DNA from: a bacterium 1xD8-48
Lineage (GTDB): Bacteria; Bacillota; Clostridia; Lachnospirales; Lachnospiraceae
Direction of reading: 5' to 3'
Assembly (NCBI GenBank): GCA_009917455.1
Contig: QZDS01000001.1
Coordinates: 360,284 to 424,283 of the forward strand
Length of the DNA: 64,000 nucleotides
In this document: piece after piece, positions 1-9,909 of the stretch
Layout: each line of letters starts with the position of its first letter
How positions within the stretch are numbered: the stretch's first letter is position 1
Program-made: the position numbers and the translations under genes
The notes under the pieces: model-generated
The model's database searches: none
Told to the model about the DNA's origin: nothing
The model's input: only the letters and a program-made list of their open reading frames with translations

Positions 1-1325
1 GACACCATGGCTTTCATATTTTTATCTGCATCCTTGCTGAACTGAATCTTTTTCGAATGTTCAAGCTGGGTCCGGTGCGCCTCATCGGAAAAACATATAA
101 TATTCCGCCGGTCATTGATGAGACCAATTTTGTCATCTTTACGGTCGCAGAATTTCTGGATGGTACAGATATAGAAACCGCCGCTTTGTCTTGCTCCAAG
201 TTCCTGCCTTAACTCTGCTCTGTTTTTTACAACGGAAACCTCGCCAAGATTCAGGAATTCTTTGCTCCTGGTAAAAAGCTTTGCTCCCTGTTTTTGAAGT
301 TCATCACGGTCAACAATCAGAACAATTGTCGGCGAGCCAATCTGCGGGATATCGGTACAGCGAAGGGCAAGCTGCCGGGCCAGAAACGCCATAGTGTAGG
401 TTTTCCCGCATCCTGTCGCACCGAAATAGGTACCGCCTTTGCCGCTTCTTTTTACAACAGAATCTATGATACTTTGTTTCAGCAGCCTTGCCGCAAAAAA
501 CTGCGGATAGCGGCATACGATTTCAATCTCGGAGCTGTCATAAATGCTGTCCTGAAAGTAAATGTAGTCTCTGAAAATTTCAAGGAAACGGGCAGAACTA
601 TATACGCCTTTTATCATTGTTTCCGTCTCTGCAAAAGGCAGAGTGGATATTTTATCACCGTCTTTTACACGGCGCCAGGCATAGAAATGCTCATAGGGTG
701 TACGGACGGTTCCAAGTCTTGTTTTTACGCCGTCTGAAATACAGGCAAGGGGGCAATAATGCAGTAAATGCGGAATATCTCTCCAATAGCGGATATTTAT
801 CTGCTCCCATGCGTCATAAACAGTCGCATTCGCATCGGCAGGATTTTTCAGTTCAATCACACATAACGGCATACCGTTTACAAACAAAAGCAAGTCCGGT
901 CTGCGGTTTTCTTTCTGACCGTTGTCTGTATATTCTACTGTAAACTGGTTTACCACACGGAATATATTCTTGTTCGGATTTTCAAAATCAATGAGCGGTA
1001 TCATTCTCGCCAATCCGTCTTGCGGTGTAAACTGAACGCCGCAGACCATCCATCCGTACACCTTGTGCAAAGCTGCAAAGTCGCTTTCGCTGCCTGCAAG
1101 ACGCACATTATCAAAAATCTGCGTAATCTCATCATTGGTTAAGCCCGAACTTGTATCGGCTATAAATTTCTTAAAATCATCGGCAATCAGCACATCTCTT
1201 TTGGTTACACGGGAAATTTTACTGCCGGAAGTATACTCCCAGCCTTCCGCTTCCAGAAATCCAATGAAGGCATATTCATATTCTGATTCACAATAGCGAC
1301 CATTGTAATTTTTTAGCTTAGCCAT
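1..1325 (-). CDS. hsdR: Type I restriction enzyme R subunit, N-terminal 441 residues (host system, runs off window)
   Basis: This is the motor and nuclease subunit of a type I restriction-modification complex, which translocates DNA and cleaves unmodified molecules. The reading frame is open from an ATG at 1325 to the window edge. A good Shine-Dalgarno (AGGAGG) precedes the ATG, 4 nt after the hsdS stop. The nuclease core is visible as D144 and E158-L-K160 (VNGMPLCVIELKNP), followed by Walker A GATGCGKT at 302-309 and the DEAH box at 414-417. The C-terminal helicase lobe and HsdM/S-binding tail lie outside the window. It is the third gene of the host hsdM-hsdS-hsdR operon. Because hsdM upstream is interrupted, R can have no methylase partner of its own unless another HsdM substitutes. 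The family assignment is certain; activity is doubtful. Confidence 0.93.
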   Translation of the reverse strand, partial: MAKLKNYNGRYCESEYEYAFIGFLEAEGWEYTSGSKISRVTKRDVLIADDFKKFIADTSSGLTNDEITQIFDNVRLAGSESDFAALHKVYGWMVCGVQFTPQDGLARMIPLIDFENPNKNIFRVVNQFTVEYTDNGQKENRRPDLLLFVNGMPLCVIELKNPADANATVYDAWEQINIRYWRDIPHLLHYCPLACISDGVKTRLGTVRTPYEHFYAWRRVKDGDKISTLPFAETETMIKGVYSSARFLEIFRDYIYFQDSIYDSSEIEIVCRYPQFFAARLLKQSIIDSVVKRSGKGGTYFGATGCGKTYTMAFLARQLALRCTDIPQIGSPTIVLIVDRDELQKQGAKLFTRSKEFLNLGEVSVVKNRAELRQELGARQSGGFYICTIQKFCDRKDDKIGLINDRRNIICFSDEAHRTQLEHSKKIQFSKDADKNMKAMV

Positions 1326-1328
1326 AAG

Positions 1329-2462
1329 CTATGCCTCCTTTGTTTTTCTTCCTTCCTCGACAGAGCCTTTTATAAGTATCGGGCAAATGTCTTTGATTTG
1401 TGCTTTCAGTTTTTCATTGATTTTTTTGCGTTCTTTATATACTGTATAAATATCAGCAATAAACTTCTGACTTCTGATATCCGCAACAGGTATTTCAACT
1501 TTAATTAAATCATCCCAGGTAAATGTTTCTCTTGCGGAACCCCAGGAATGAAATCTTGCGTATCTGTCAAATTCTGTCCGGTTAAAAAACATGGATAAAT
1601 ATTCAGGTAATAATTTATCTTCGTTTACAGAGAACACTTCATTTACCGATGTTACAACAATATCCTCATTGGTGTTATTAAAGGCATATGCAAAAACCTT
1701 TTCGTTGTGTGTGGTCTGTACAAAACTAAATTGACGTGGTTTAACTACTTTGTAATTAGCCAGTTCGTTTCGATTAACTTTTGAAGTAGGCTCCCGAAAC
1801 TCCTTAGCCGTACTTACACCCATAACGTTTTTTGTACCATTAGAACCATTTCTTACATCATGTCGTTCAATAAACGGTCCAATAGCCTCACAATGCATTT
1901 TACGTCTTAAACCTTCAATATAAGCATCACAAACCAGCTTCAAATCCTCCAGCCCGCGCTCATAGCTTTGCTGATTTGCAAGCATGGTATTGTAGACATC
2001 TGCATACTTTTGCTGGACTATAAGTGGCGGGAGGTGCAATTCCATATCACATAAAGTCTCAAAGGAGAATACTTCTGTTGAACTTCCCCATGACTGAAAG
2101 CAGGCTTCCCTGTCCCACTCATCCCGCTTAAAGTGTAAAAACAAATAGTCAGCCAAAACAACATCTTCCATTGATGGTTTTACTTTGAACGCTACATTAT
2201 TCCAACTAATAATAAAAGTATCATTTGTATTATTATAACCGAAACCAATTCTCTTACCATGTGTTCTGGGATTATAAATGAATTCCCCCGGTCTTACAAC
2301 TAAAAATTTAGATAAGTCTGCTCCTGTCACATTAGCTTTCGTAGGTATTATTTCCTTTGTGATTGTCATACCTCTCACATCATCAGAGCCATATATCAAT
2401 TCCGAATTGGTATCTGAAACAAGCTCGATTAGTTTTCCAAGTTTATATTTAGTCAATCCCAT
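1329..2462 (-). CDS. hsdS: Type I restriction-modification specificity subunit (host system)
   Basis: HsdS reads the bipartite target sequence for the HsdM/HsdR complex through two target-recognition domains (TRDs). The protein is about 377 residues. Its two halves each resemble a TRD and share the repeated element FNRTEFDRYARFHSWGSA / FKRDEWDREACFQSWGSS. After each TRD comes a helical spacer (for example LANQQSYERGLEDLKLVCD). I choose the ATG at 2462, which overlaps the hsdM stop (ATGGGATTGACTAA), so the genes are translationally coupled. An in-frame TTG two codons upstream is possible. The gene itself looks intact; its methylase partner is split by the inserted element. Confidence 0.92.
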   Translation of the reverse strand: MGLTKYKLGKLIELVSDTNSELIYGSDDVRGMTITKEIIPTKANVTGADLSKFLVVRPGEFIYNPRTHGKRIGFGYNNTNDTFIISWNNVAFKVKPSMEDVVLADYLFLHFKRDEWDREACFQSWGSSTEVFSFETLCDMELHLPPLIVQQKYADVYNTMLANQQSYERGLEDLKLVCDAYIEGLRRKMHCEAIGPFIERHDVRNGSNGTKNVMGVSTAKEFREPTSKVNRNELANYKVVKPRQFSFVQTTHNEKVFAYAFNNTNEDIVVTSVNEVFSVNEDKLLPEYLSMFFNRTEFDRYARFHSWGSARETFTWDDLIKVEIPVADIRSQKFIADIYTVYKERKKINEKLKAQIKDICPILIKGSVEEGRKTKEA

Positions 2463-3417
2463 AACCAATTCCCTTAAATGCGTCTTCCAGCATCTGCTGG
2501 GATTTTCTTTCCTGCTTCATGACTTCCTTCATTTCTGCCTGAATACGGGCCATTTCCTTTTCATAATCAATATCCAAATCATGGTCGATAAACTCAATAT
2601 ATTTGCTCGGAGTAAGCGTCCAGCCTTTGGTTTTAATCTCGGCAATACCTACACTACGGTAAAGTTCAGGTACATCGTATTTTGTTCCGTCAGTTCCTTC
2701 ACTCTGCCAGGTATGATAAATACCGGCGGCTTTCTCTATCTGTTCCGCTGTCAAACGCACTTTCTTTTTATTTTCACCCTTAACAGGATTTTCTCTCCAT
2801 TGACGCAAATCCATAAAAAGTATTTCATGTTTGCGGTTGCGAAGATTTCTGCCGTGATAGCTGCCTCCTTTTTTATTCTGATTCAAAATCCAAAGGGTAA
2901 CGCTTATATCGGTAGTAATGAACAGCTCTCTCGGAAGAACGATAATAGCTTCAATCTTGTCATTTTGAATGAGTTTTTTACGGATTTCCAAAGTATCACT
3001 ATCATTTAACGCACCGTTGGCAAGCAGGAATCCGGCGACGCCATTAGCAGGCTTTAAATGTGAAAGCATATGCAAAATCCAGGCATAGTTTGCGTTACTT
3101 TCCGGCGGTGTTTGATACTCCGTCCAACGAGGGTCATTTTTCAGATTATCATCATACCAGCCTTTCAGGTTAAATGGCGGGTTAGCCATAATGTAATTAA
3201 AATACAGTCCCCTGTGCAAATCATGCGTGAAGGAAGAATCGTTTGTTTCGCCGAGGTTGTGACTGAGTCCGCGAAGCGCAAGGTTCATTTTTGCAAGACG
3301 ATAGGTGGCCGCATCCTTCTCCTGTCCGTAAATATTGATTCGGTTGATATCACCCTGCTTTGACTTTACAAGGGCGGCGCTCTGAATAAACATACCGCCG
3401 GAACCACAACAAGGGTC
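2449..3417 (-). pseudogene. hsdM: 3' portion of host hsdM, split by the 17-kb element
   Basis: This part encodes the catalytic and C-terminal region of a type I N6-adenine methyltransferase. From the junction it runs DPCCGSGGMF (SAM-binding motif I), then MANPPFNLKGW (the NPPF catalytic motif IV), and ends GIGYGID, overlapping the hsdS start. There is no start codon or N-terminal helical domain on this side. Upstream of the junction the frame continues for about 80 codons into element sequence with no family resemblance, so any product would be a chimera without the first 214 residues. The missing 5' part lies at 20667-21307. Joining the parts across one TC dinucleotide gives 535 residues, the normal HsdM length, which shows this is a disrupted gene and not a naturally short one. 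Confidence 0.93.
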
Positions 3418-3446
3418 TATCGTAGTAGCGTCTTTGATACAAAGCC
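3390..3446. other. Left attachment-site junction (attL) of the element; TC crossover at 3416-3417
   Basis: To the left is hsdM coding sequence (revcomp CCTTGTTGTGGTTCC); to the right is element DNA. The only bases shared with the right junction at the breakpoint are TC (3416-3417 and 20667-20668). The element-side arm reads TATCGTAGTAGCGTC and then TTTGATACAA (about 3434-3443). This outer decamer recurs, inverted and at the same distance from the core, at the right junction. A 2-bp crossover flanked by imperfect inverted arms is the known geometry of large serine recombinases. The 248 bp from here to the first element gene (3418-3665) hold no convincing gene. Confidence 0.85.
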
Positions 3447-3586
3447 CATCTGTGATTTTCACGGAAGAAGGGCGTAAAAAGGCTTGAAATAAAGGCATTT
3501 CCGCCCTTTGCGACCGACCTGCTACCGTTGTGCTGTGACGGCAGAAAGCCGGTCGTATTCTGAAAGCTGTCTGTGCCATTGCCATT

Positions 3587-3610
3587 TTGCACCCCCTTCC
3601 TGTGAGATTT
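3587..3610. repeat. Left copy of a TTTGCACCCCC...CCTGTGA repeat near the element end
   Basis: TTTTGCACCCCCTTCCTGTGA is seen here, about 170 bp inside the left junction. A near-identical copy (TTTGCACCCCCTGCCTGTGA) lies about 90 bp inside the right junction, where two further GCACCCCC units follow. Both read in the same orientation on the plus strand. A second shared word, GGCTATCGCTGA, lies near each end (about 3631-3642 and 20629-20640). Such end-specific repeats could be recombination-accessory sites or traces of an ancestral duplication. I cannot tell which. Confidence 0.5.
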
Positions 3611-3665
3611 CTGCTATCGCTAAAATGTGTGGCTATCGCTGAAAAATGTGTAAACGCTGAAAAGT

Positions 3666-5513
3666 TTACCACTTATACATATCTTTCAGCGTTTGCACGA
3701 GCATATCGGTTCTGGCTTTAATCCTATCTATCGTCCATGAGTCCTCGTATACGACAGTCTGATTAAGGTAGAGACCGTTTCGGTATCCCATATCCTTTGT
3801 CTTGTCTTTCGACTTTCGGTCTTTCTTCTGCTCAAAGGACATATTGGACAAGTTCTGGTTATATCCCGTGATGGTTAGATTTCCGAGGGTATGGACATAA
3901 TCAGAGCGATACTGCCTTGCACGGTCCTTATCGCCGACGGCGATCATATCAACCCATGCGTCTGGGATGTTTTCTCCTTCGGGGAAGATATGCTCAATTG
4001 TCCATACATACTTATTACTGTTGTCACGTGCCCAAAGGTCAGAATAGATTTCCTTTGTCTGATGCTGTGCCTCTATGCTGCAAAGAATGAACCTTGTCGC
4101 TTCGGGATTCTCATCATAAATCGAGCCGCGCAATTTGCTTTCAAATGCCTCATCCGTTGCGGAAACAGAAATCAGCTTCTCACGAACAGCAGAAACCACC
4201 TCTGCTCCACGCAGAACTTTTACCTCGCTAATGATGTCGATGAATAGCTGCGTGAGCTTGCGCGTGTTCGGGACATCTGTAACATTACGGCGAACGAAGA
4301 AGGTGATGAGGGTTTTAATGATCTCATCAAGATTCCCGTCTGCCAGGTCAAGTTCATCCTGATTTGACATGACGTACAGCAACAGAATGTATGATGGAGC
4401 ACCGGCTATTCTTTCAAGGTCAGCAAGAGAAGTTGTGTAAACATATTCATCCTCGCTGTTGTTCGTAATCAGGGCGTAAATCTTCGACTTTTGCAGAAGA
4501 TCGTCAAGTAGCGATTTGTAATCGCTCTTAATCATCTTCTCGTAAATATCAAGCAGAGTTGTCCTCGTGGCTAAGTAACCGAGGTAGTACTTTTTATCCG
4601 AGCCTTTATATGGCGCATTCAATTCCTCTCTGAAGGAGTTATAGTACTGACGGAAAAAACGCTCTTGTACGGAATAATCCTCCTGACCTACATTGAACAG
4701 GATTTGCTTCCAAATTTCATAGCTGTTATCCGCATCCGCTTTGCTTTCTGCTGACGCAATCAAGGTGTTTTTTATCAAATCAATCGCCGAAAGCGGAACA
4801 CCTCTATGGTTAAGGGACTCAAAAAGCATATAGGCATCTTTGTTGGTATCGACTTCAATTCCAACCATGATGGCGTTTTCAAACTTCCGCACGATACCAA
4901 ATAAAGCACCGACATCATTTATGTTGGGATTTTCTTCTTTGGCATCAGCCACTTTTTCATCTATCAGCTTTCCAAAGTGCTTATATGCCTTGGAAATTCT
5001 ACGGTTACCGAAGTTTTTCGGATGACCTTTTTGTCCAGTAATAATCCCCTTATCGGAAAGGACAAAGGAAAAGTCCTCGTCATTCATATTTTGCTTTTGG
5101 AGAATAAGACGCTGGACATATTCCGTTTTCTTCGTTCCATCGGAAGTATATGTCTGTTTTTTATTGGCAAGCTCGCTCCGCAAATTAGCGAGGTCAGTCC
5201 GCTCGTCCTCATCCATTTGTTCTTTCAGAGCATTCAGCTTTTCATACAAAGCTGTGAGAAGCAGCATAATCGTAGTAAATCTCTGCTGTCCGTCAATCAC
5301 CTCAAGAGTAGTACCGTTAAGAGAACCGCTGTTGACACAGATATAAGAGCCGAGAAAATACCCGTAGTCATTTTCGGTCACGTCATTAAACAATGCGTCC
5401 CAGTCGTTGATTCCCCATGTGTACTCTCGTTGATATTTTGGTATCCGATAAACCACATTGCTGTTTATTGCAAAGATATCGGATACCGTAGGATGTGCTA
5501 CCTGTTTTATCAT
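3666..5513 (-). CDS. GmrSD-like type IV restriction endonuclease (DUF262-DUF1524 fusion)
   Basis: The family (GmrS/GmrD and BrxU-like proteins) senses and cuts modified phage DNA in an NTP-dependent way. The 615-residue protein starts with the DUF262 signature, YQREYTW at 27-33 and the nucleotide-binding motif DGQQRFTT at 74-81. It ends with a DUF1524 HNH-type nuclease domain, IEHIFPE at about 506 and LGNLTITGYNQNLSN at about 541-555. Both halves are present in one chain, so no partner gene is needed. A Shine-Dalgarno (GGAGCAGATGAA) supports the ATG at 5513. It lies 23 bp after the second hsdR and is probably the last gene of that operon. It would add attack on modified DNA to a system that attacks unmodified DNA. 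No frame damage is visible. Confidence 0.88.
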   Translation of the reverse strand: MIKQVAHPTVSDIFAINSNVVYRIPKYQREYTWGINDWDALFNDVTENDYGYFLGSYICVNSGSLNGTTLEVIDGQQRFTTIMLLLTALYEKLNALKEQMDEDERTDLANLRSELANKKQTYTSDGTKKTEYVQRLILQKQNMNDEDFSFVLSDKGIITGQKGHPKNFGNRRISKAYKHFGKLIDEKVADAKEENPNINDVGALFGIVRKFENAIMVGIEVDTNKDAYMLFESLNHRGVPLSAIDLIKNTLIASAESKADADNSYEIWKQILFNVGQEDYSVQERFFRQYYNSFREELNAPYKGSDKKYYLGYLATRTTLLDIYEKMIKSDYKSLLDDLLQKSKIYALITNNSEDEYVYTTSLADLERIAGAPSYILLLYVMSNQDELDLADGNLDEIIKTLITFFVRRNVTDVPNTRKLTQLFIDIISEVKVLRGAEVVSAVREKLISVSATDEAFESKLRGSIYDENPEATRFILCSIEAQHQTKEIYSDLWARDNSNKYVWTIEHIFPEGENIPDAWVDMIAVGDKDRARQYRSDYVHTLGNLTITGYNQNLSNMSFEQKKDRKSKDKTKDMGYRNGLYLNQTVVYEDSWTIDRIKARTDMLVQTLKDMYKW

Positions 5514-5536
5514 TTCATCTGCTCCTCACATCATGT

Positions 5537-8500
5537 TTATTCGTCTTTCGGTGTCGCTCCATACGGCACCGTGTCCTCGGCTACCATCGAAAGCGGAGGC
5601 TCATACTCAGGGTATCGGTATACCTTCTTGTCTGATGTATCCACAGTTGGTTTCTCGTAGGTAGCATTAAATATCAGGTCAAGAAGCCAATCGCGGAACG
5701 TCTGATTTCTCCTGCTACGGGTATCTCCCTGATAAGCCGTATAAAGCTCCATGCCGCTGGACATATTGCGCAGGATAGCTTCCCAAGTGGCGCGTTCACT
5801 TTCGTCGCGGGCATTCTGGATATCAGAAAACTGCATAGCATTCCGATAACGCTCGTCCTTCTTGACTTCCTCGGCAATTTCCTGAATCTGCTTCTTAATC
5901 TTGTCCTCATCCGTCCAGTCGCAGTTACCCCATACATCGTGGAAGGATTCAAGAATATGTGTTAAAGTATCCAGTTCCGGAACTGGTATGCCAATATCGG
6001 TCTGGACAGGCACCGGCTTCACCTCTGCATCTTCGTTTGCAAGAGAGATAGACATCGTTTGCTGTGCAACAACACGATAGCTGTCCAAATCTACGCTCTC
6101 TATAATCTTTTTGTAGTCGTCGTTCTCGTCACCGACCTTCGGTAGCTTTGGCACTAACAAGGTCAGGAATATTGACAGCTTCTCCCAATCAGGAGAGCCA
6201 TACGGAAGGATTGATGACAGGAAATTATAAGTACGCACAAATGCCTTAGCACTCTTCTTAAACTCGACCTTATCGTCATATTCCAGTTTCTTAAACAACT
6301 CAACGCACTTATCGATAATCGGATCAATTTGCTCACGGTCAGCATTATTAAGATAAAGTCCCACAAAGGTATCTACATCCTCATCTGTATATACCTGCAT
6401 CGGCTCCATGTTATCAACCAGGTCGTTCAGCTTATTTGCATCGGTTTCGCCCGAAAGGACGGTCGTCTTGTAATAGCGTTCGAAGGATTTCTGAATGTCC
6501 GCCGGGTTATTTATAAAGTCCAGTACGAATGTATCGGTCTTATACTGCGCGCAGCGATTCAACCTGGAAAGAGTCTGCACGGCCTTTATATCAAACAGCT
6601 TCTTATCAACATACATAGTCTGAAGAAGCGGCTCGTCGTACCCAGTCTGGAATTTGTCTGCTACCACTAAAATACGATACGGGTCTTTGCGGAATTCCTT
6701 TTCGATTTTTGCGCTGGGGAATCCGTTAATTTTTGTCTCAGTGTATGTCTCGCCTTTGTACCGAACTTCCCCTGAGAAAGCAATCATCGGCTTGTACTGG
6801 CTCTTGCGTTCTTCCAACTCTTTCTTGATGGCAAAGTAGTATTCTATGGCTCTCTGAATCTGATGGGTTACAACCATCGCACGAGCCTTCCCCTTGATTC
6901 TCATTCGGACGTTATTGTAGAAATGCTCGACAATGATTGCTGCTTTTTCTTCTATGGCGTGTTCATCGCTTTCCACATAAGAGCGTAGAATCTTATTTGC
7001 CCGTTTCTTATCGAAGAGTGGATCATCGCTTACGGTTTTCGTGAGATGGTAATAGCTCTGGTACGGCGTGTAATATTTCAGGACATCAAGGATGAACTTC
7101 TCCTCGATAGCCTGCTTCATGGTATAGACATCATGAGGCTTTGCCTTTTTCGTTCCGTCCTCGTTCAGAATAGGATTCCCGTTTTCGTCCGTAAGTACCT
7201 CGCCGAACATCTCCAAAGTTTTATTCTTCGGCGTAGCCGTAAACGCAAAATAGCTGGCGTTATTCGCCATCTTTTTACCTTCGATGATTGTGTTGATTTT
7301 GTCCTCAAGCTCATCATCATCTTCGTAAACGCTGCCGGAGATGGCAATGTTCATCTTTGCGGCAAGACTGCCATTCTGACTGGAATGCGCCTCGTCAATG
7401 ATGATTGCAAAAGTCCTGTTCTTATAATCTGTAGAGATGTCGTTCAGGATGAATTGGAACTTGTGGACAATGGTAATAATGATCTTCTTGCCCTCATCCA
7501 AAAGTGTATGAAGATCAGAGGCAGACTTTGCCCAGCCTACCGTGGAGGACACCTGTGTAAACTGTCTGATGGTATTTTTTATCTGCTTATCAAGGTTGAT
7601 ACGGTCGGTAACGACAATGACCGTGTCAAATACATTTTTACCGTTACTTTTGATGCCGACAAGCTGATGCGCCAACCATGCGATTGAATTTGACTTGCCG
7701 CTACCCGCACTGTGCTGAATCAGATAACGCTGATCGGAGCCCTCTCTTTGCGCACGGTCAAGAAGCATGGTCACAACCTTCAGCTGATGATACCTTGGGA
7801 AAATCTGCTTGTAGCTTACCTTCCCGGTGTCTTCATCCTTGTCCGCTATAATCTGAACATAGTTCTCCAGAATATTCGAAAGCTCATGCTTCGTCAGGAT
7901 ATCCTTCCACAGATAATCGGTCCTTATCCCGCTGTCGTTCGGAGGATTGCCCGCACCATCGTTATAGCCTTTGTTGAACGGCATGAAATAGGATGCGTCC
8001 TTTTTCAGTTCGGTACACATCATGATTTCGTTGTCATCCACGGCAAAATGAACAATACATCTCTTAAAGCTGAAGAGTCTCTCCGCAGGGTCTCGGTCGT
8101 TCATATACTGTCTGACCGCATCCGACGTGTTTTGAAGCGTAAATTGATTTTTTAGCTCCATCGTGATGATAGGCATCCCGTTCAAAAAAATACAGAGATC
8201 GAGTGCAAGGCGACCGTACTCCTTGGAATACTGGAGTTGCCTCGTGACACTGAAGATATTATCCTCATACAGTTTTCGTGCATTCTGATTACCTTCGCTC
8301 GGAAGCACCTGGTAAAACTCCAGCGTCTTATTTTTGTATTTGAAGCCCTTTCTGAGTATCTCAATAACACCCTGATCGGACAGCTTTCTGCTGAGTCGGT
8401 CAAGAAATTTTTTCTTCTCTGCCGGAGTGTCAAGGATACGCAGTTCCGCCATCTCTCTTGACTGTGTCGCTTCCAGATAACGGAACAGACGAGTCTCATC

Positions 8501-8614
8501 GATGGCGTAGTCCTTGTTATAATCCTCGTTTGTTCCCTGCTCGTATCCATTTTCATTAACAAGCCAGTTAACGATGAGGGTCTCGAAGCCATTTTCTTTC
8601 GTATTGCTCGGCAT
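5537..8614 (-). CDS. hsdR: Type I restriction enzyme R subunit (element-borne system)
   Basis: This is a full-length 1025-residue HsdR, the ATP-driven translocase and nuclease. The nuclease centre is D139 and E153-L-K155 within LDLCIFLNGMPIITMELKNQ. Walker A is SAGSGKS at 302-308 and the DEAH box is at 407-410. A helicase C-terminal motif, FQTGYDEPLLQTMYVDKKL, lies near residue 660-680. The start overlaps the hsdS stop by one base (TAATG), showing translational coupling. Sequence divergence from the partial HsdR at the left edge is large (different Walker A context and N-terminus), so the two systems are of separate origin. The gene appears intact. Confidence 0.95.
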   Translation of the reverse strand: MPSNTKENGFETLIVNWLVNENGYEQGTNEDYNKDYAIDETRLFRYLEATQSREMAELRILDTPAEKKKFLDRLSRKLSDQGVIEILRKGFKYKNKTLEFYQVLPSEGNQNARKLYEDNIFSVTRQLQYSKEYGRLALDLCIFLNGMPIITMELKNQFTLQNTSDAVRQYMNDRDPAERLFSFKRCIVHFAVDDNEIMMCTELKKDASYFMPFNKGYNDGAGNPPNDSGIRTDYLWKDILTKHELSNILENYVQIIADKDEDTGKVSYKQIFPRYHQLKVVTMLLDRAQREGSDQRYLIQHSAGSGKSNSIAWLAHQLVGIKSNGKNVFDTVIVVTDRINLDKQIKNTIRQFTQVSSTVGWAKSASDLHTLLDEGKKIIITIVHKFQFILNDISTDYKNRTFAIIIDEAHSSQNGSLAAKMNIAISGSVYEDDDELEDKINTIIEGKKMANNASYFAFTATPKNKTLEMFGEVLTDENGNPILNEDGTKKAKPHDVYTMKQAIEEKFILDVLKYYTPYQSYYHLTKTVSDDPLFDKKRANKILRSYVESDEHAIEEKAAIIVEHFYNNVRMRIKGKARAMVVTHQIQRAIEYYFAIKKELEERKSQYKPMIAFSGEVRYKGETYTETKINGFPSAKIEKEFRKDPYRILVVADKFQTGYDEPLLQTMYVDKKLFDIKAVQTLSRLNRCAQYKTDTFVLDFINNPADIQKSFERYYKTTVLSGETDANKLNDLVDNMEPMQVYTDEDVDTFVGLYLNNADREQIDPIIDKCVELFKKLEYDDKVEFKKSAKAFVRTYNFLSSILPYGSPDWEKLSIFLTLLVPKLPKVGDENDDYKKIIESVDLDSYRVVAQQTMSISLANEDAEVKPVPVQTDIGIPVPELDTLTHILESFHDVWGNCDWTDEDKIKKQIQEIAEEVKKDERYRNAMQFSDIQNARDESERATWEAILRNMSSGMELYTAYQGDTRSRRNQTFRDWLLDLIFNATYEKPTVDTSDKKVYRYPEYEPPLSMVAEDTVPYGATPKDE

Positions 8615-9909
8615 TATTCATCGACCTCCTCGTTTTCATTTTCCTCTTTATTGTTATCAGATTCGCTAACAAAATCGTATGAGGGCACCTCTATGTTTCT
8701 TACATCTAATTTCCCAGTAACAACATCCGAAATAAGTACAGTTTTATATTCATCCCACAATGCAGTTTTTTGCTTGTCGACCGTGCGGAAAGCCATCACT
8801 AATCTTGCGACATCAACAACGCTTCTTAAATCATCTTCAGAATCTGGCATAGGTATTTCTACACTATTCAACAGTTCGTTTATATTAAGCGGTCTGTTTC
8901 TACCGGCTGAGCCGTGCGAACAAATGTTAAGCTGCATAAACCCCTCATCAGACATGAAATAAGCCCAGATGTATTCTGGCCTCAATTCAGCCGACATGAC
9001 CTTTAGTAAATAGTATCTATGAGATGCTATTGCAACCTCATCTTCTTTAGTCGTTACATATGTGGCATCTTCCCATGCAAACTGTCCACTTATCATTACA
9101 TGGTCGCTCAGTACCTTTTGAAATTTAGAATCCCCCAGGTCTCTTCCTTTTACTGCCTCTCTTGTAAAGATGCCTCGTCCGCGATTATACATTCCAGCCT
9201 TTTGATAATATTCATCCGGCTCTGGCGAAATATAATCTTGTTCCAATCGAACGAGATTTTTTAATTTTACAAATTTCTTTGCTTTGCTTCTTGCCCTTGC
9301 AAAAGCCGCATTCATATATTCAACAAGCAAGTCAATCTGCCTTTTGTTAGCAGCAATGAGTTCGTTAATCTGACTTGTCTTCCAATCAAGGTATTTTACT
9401 ATCTGTTCCTGTTCCTCCGTTGGAGGGACTAATAACGTTAATTTGCTAATTCCTTCATATGATAGGTTTTGTCTTACGCCTTCACCCATTCCATAGAAGC
9501 ATTTATGCGTGTCAAATGAGTGGAGAAAGTAATGATAATAATCAGAGTTAATGTCATCATTTCTCTTTCTCAAAGTTACATAAGCTGACGTGATGATACC
9601 ACTTTGCTTGCACAAACCTGTTCTTAGGCTTCGCTGATCGTTTTGCAGGTCAGTCAATCTTAATACGATGTCTCCAGCGCCAATAATGTTATATGTCTCA
9701 AAAGAAGCTGGTAGCAATCCAGATGTCGTATTAATATCCTTCTTTTTTACCCGCCCATAGCTAAGCGACAATAAATTTGTACACTTCATTCCAACGTTTT
9801 TTTCCTTATGCTCATCAAACAGTGCGGACAAAAACGCCACATTCCAACGGGCCGGAATCTCACCAAGCCATTGGTCATCCACAGGCTTGTAGTTTTCATA
9901 TCTTTGCAT
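8614..9909 (-). CDS. hsdS: Type I restriction-modification specificity subunit (element-borne system)
   Basis: This is a two-TRD specificity subunit of about 431 residues. The first TRD runs to about residue 165. It is followed by the conserved spacer LVPPTEEQEQIVKYLDWKT and a helical segment (INELIAANKRQIDLLVEYM) that sets the distance between half-sites. The second TRD fills the C-terminal half and ends with a second helical region and an acidic tail (NNKEENENEEVDE). I choose the ATG at 9909 because a Shine-Dalgarno GGGGAGG lies 7 nt before it. An ATG five codons upstream would place the ribosome binding site inside the coding region. The start overlaps the hsdM end by 14 nt. TRDs are the variable part of these systems, so the target sequence cannot be read from here. 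Confidence 0.93.
   Translation of the reverse strand: MQRYENYKPVDDQWLGEIPARWNVAFLSALFDEHKEKNVGMKCTNLLSLSYGRVKKKDINTTSGLLPASFETYNIIGAGDIVLRLTDLQNDQRSLRTGLCKQSGIITSAYVTLRKRNDDINSDYYHYFLHSFDTHKCFYGMGEGVRQNLSYEGISKLTLLVPPTEEQEQIVKYLDWKTSQINELIAANKRQIDLLVEYMNAAFARARSKAKKFVKLKNLVRLEQDYISPEPDEYYQKAGMYNRGRGIFTREAVKGRDLGDSKFQKVLSDHVMISGQFAWEDATYVTTKEDEVAIASHRYYLLKVMSAELRPEYIWAYFMSDEGFMQLNICSHGSAGRNRPLNINELLNSVEIPMPDSEDDLRSVVDVARLVMAFRTVDKQKTALWDEYKTVLISDVVTGKLDVRNIEVPSYDFVSESDNNKEENENEEVDE

Noticed and set aside
3350..3672. N-terminal extension of the hsdM 3' part as a separate small protein
   Set aside because: The frame crosses the attL junction and the part before the junction is element-end DNA with repeats, not coding sequence of a known type.
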